Of a DNA stretch of 64,000 bases, positions 63,736 through 64,000 are shown in pieces. Where the stretch lies: positions 94,475,221-94,539,220 of the forward strand of contig OY757021.1 in NCBI GenBank assembly GCA_963580285.1, written 5' to 3'. The notes beneath the pieces were generated by a model. That model saw only the letters and a program-made list of their open reading frames with translations. It was not told where the DNA came from and made no database searches. Numbering within the stretch: the first letter of the stretch is position 1; every line of letters begins with the position of its first letter. A program made the translations under genes and the position numbers. This DNA is from Lucinisca nassula (lineage: Eukaryota; Mollusca; Bivalvia; Lucinida; Lucinidae).

Positions 63736-64000
63736 AGCTCACCTGTCACGTAGTGACAAGGTGAGCTTTTGGGATCACTTTTTGTCCGTCGTCCGTCGTG
63801 CGTCCGTGCGTCCGTGCGTGCGTGCGTCCGTGCGTCCGTGCGTCCGTAAACTTTTCTTCAAACGACATCTCCTCCTAAACCACTGATCGGATTTTGACCA
63901 AACTTCACAGGAATGATCCTTATGTGGTCCCCTTTCAAAGTTGTTCAAATGGTTCCGGTCCGTTGCACATATAGGTCACAGTAGCCAAAAATAGATTTTT
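63736..64000 (+). repeat. Hairpin-ended tandem element inserted in pol
   Basis: Hairpin AGCTCACCTGTCAC/GTGACAAGGTGAGCT (63736-63767), a long CGTCCGTGCGTCCGTGCG run (63780-63846), then GATCGGATTTTGACCAAAC and TTCACAGGAATGATCC, as at 43173-43420. It continues off the window. The flank TTTTATTA ends coding sequence of the integrase frame. Confidence 0.88.

Overview
This window looks like intergenic or intronic DNA from a mollusc, most likely a bivalve. I find no host protein-coding gene that I would defend. The assignment rests on the repeat content: tRNA-headed SINEs, AT-rich tandem repeats made of phrases such as GGGGCATAACTCAAG and GGTCAAGGTCA, palindromes of the GCAAACAGTGTAGA type, long microsatellites, and decayed non-LTR and Ty3/Gypsy elements. 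The species cannot be fixed from this sequence.

Layout. 1-4.43 kb is a tandem array of about 150-bp monomers ending in a hairpin. It is interrupted by a retroelement fragment and by a SINE with a 14-bp target-site duplication (TSD). 4.5-10.5 kb is a divergent inverted pair of about 1.7-kb arms with a mosaic of two elements between them: R, an RT-bearing retroelement present mostly as 5'-truncated 3' ends, and X, a ~306-bp retroposon with a (CAAA)n tail. 11-16 kb holds more R and X, including a three-level nest. 17.2-25.1 kb is the wreck of one Ty3/Gypsy LTR retrotransposon (5' LTR, Leu-type primer site, gag, zinc knuckle, protease, RT, RNase H, part of the 3' LTR). It is cut by R copies that all lie in the same orientation.

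25.6-30.3 kb carries an old LINE RT, GATA-tailed SINE ends and a ~24-copy, ~122-bp satellite. 31.8-35.85 kb is a LINE with an intact 1181-residue endonuclease-RT reading frame, the only large undamaged ORF in the window. 36.5-37.8 kb is a foldback element with a perfect-TIR MITE inside it. 38.7-44.2 kb is a cluster of tandem-repeat elements that begin with hairpins. 44.2-48 kb is a cluster of MITEs sharing one palindromic core. 48-59 kb is sparse: SINEs, X copies, and a LINE RT split by an X copy and by a block of AT-rich palindromes. 59.1-63.7 kb, minus strand, is a second Ty3/Gypsy element (integrase, a broken env-like ORF, 3' LTR). It is cut at its upstream side by another hairpin element that runs off the window.

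The genes do not form a pathway; the window is a record of transposition. Its most informative points are the probable origin of the 122-bp satellite from inside a TTAA-ended MITE, a palindrome shared by three MITE families with different ends, a shared hairpin plus CGTCC-type run plus tandem-repeat architecture, and dense nuclear-receptor-like half-sites in one repeat family.
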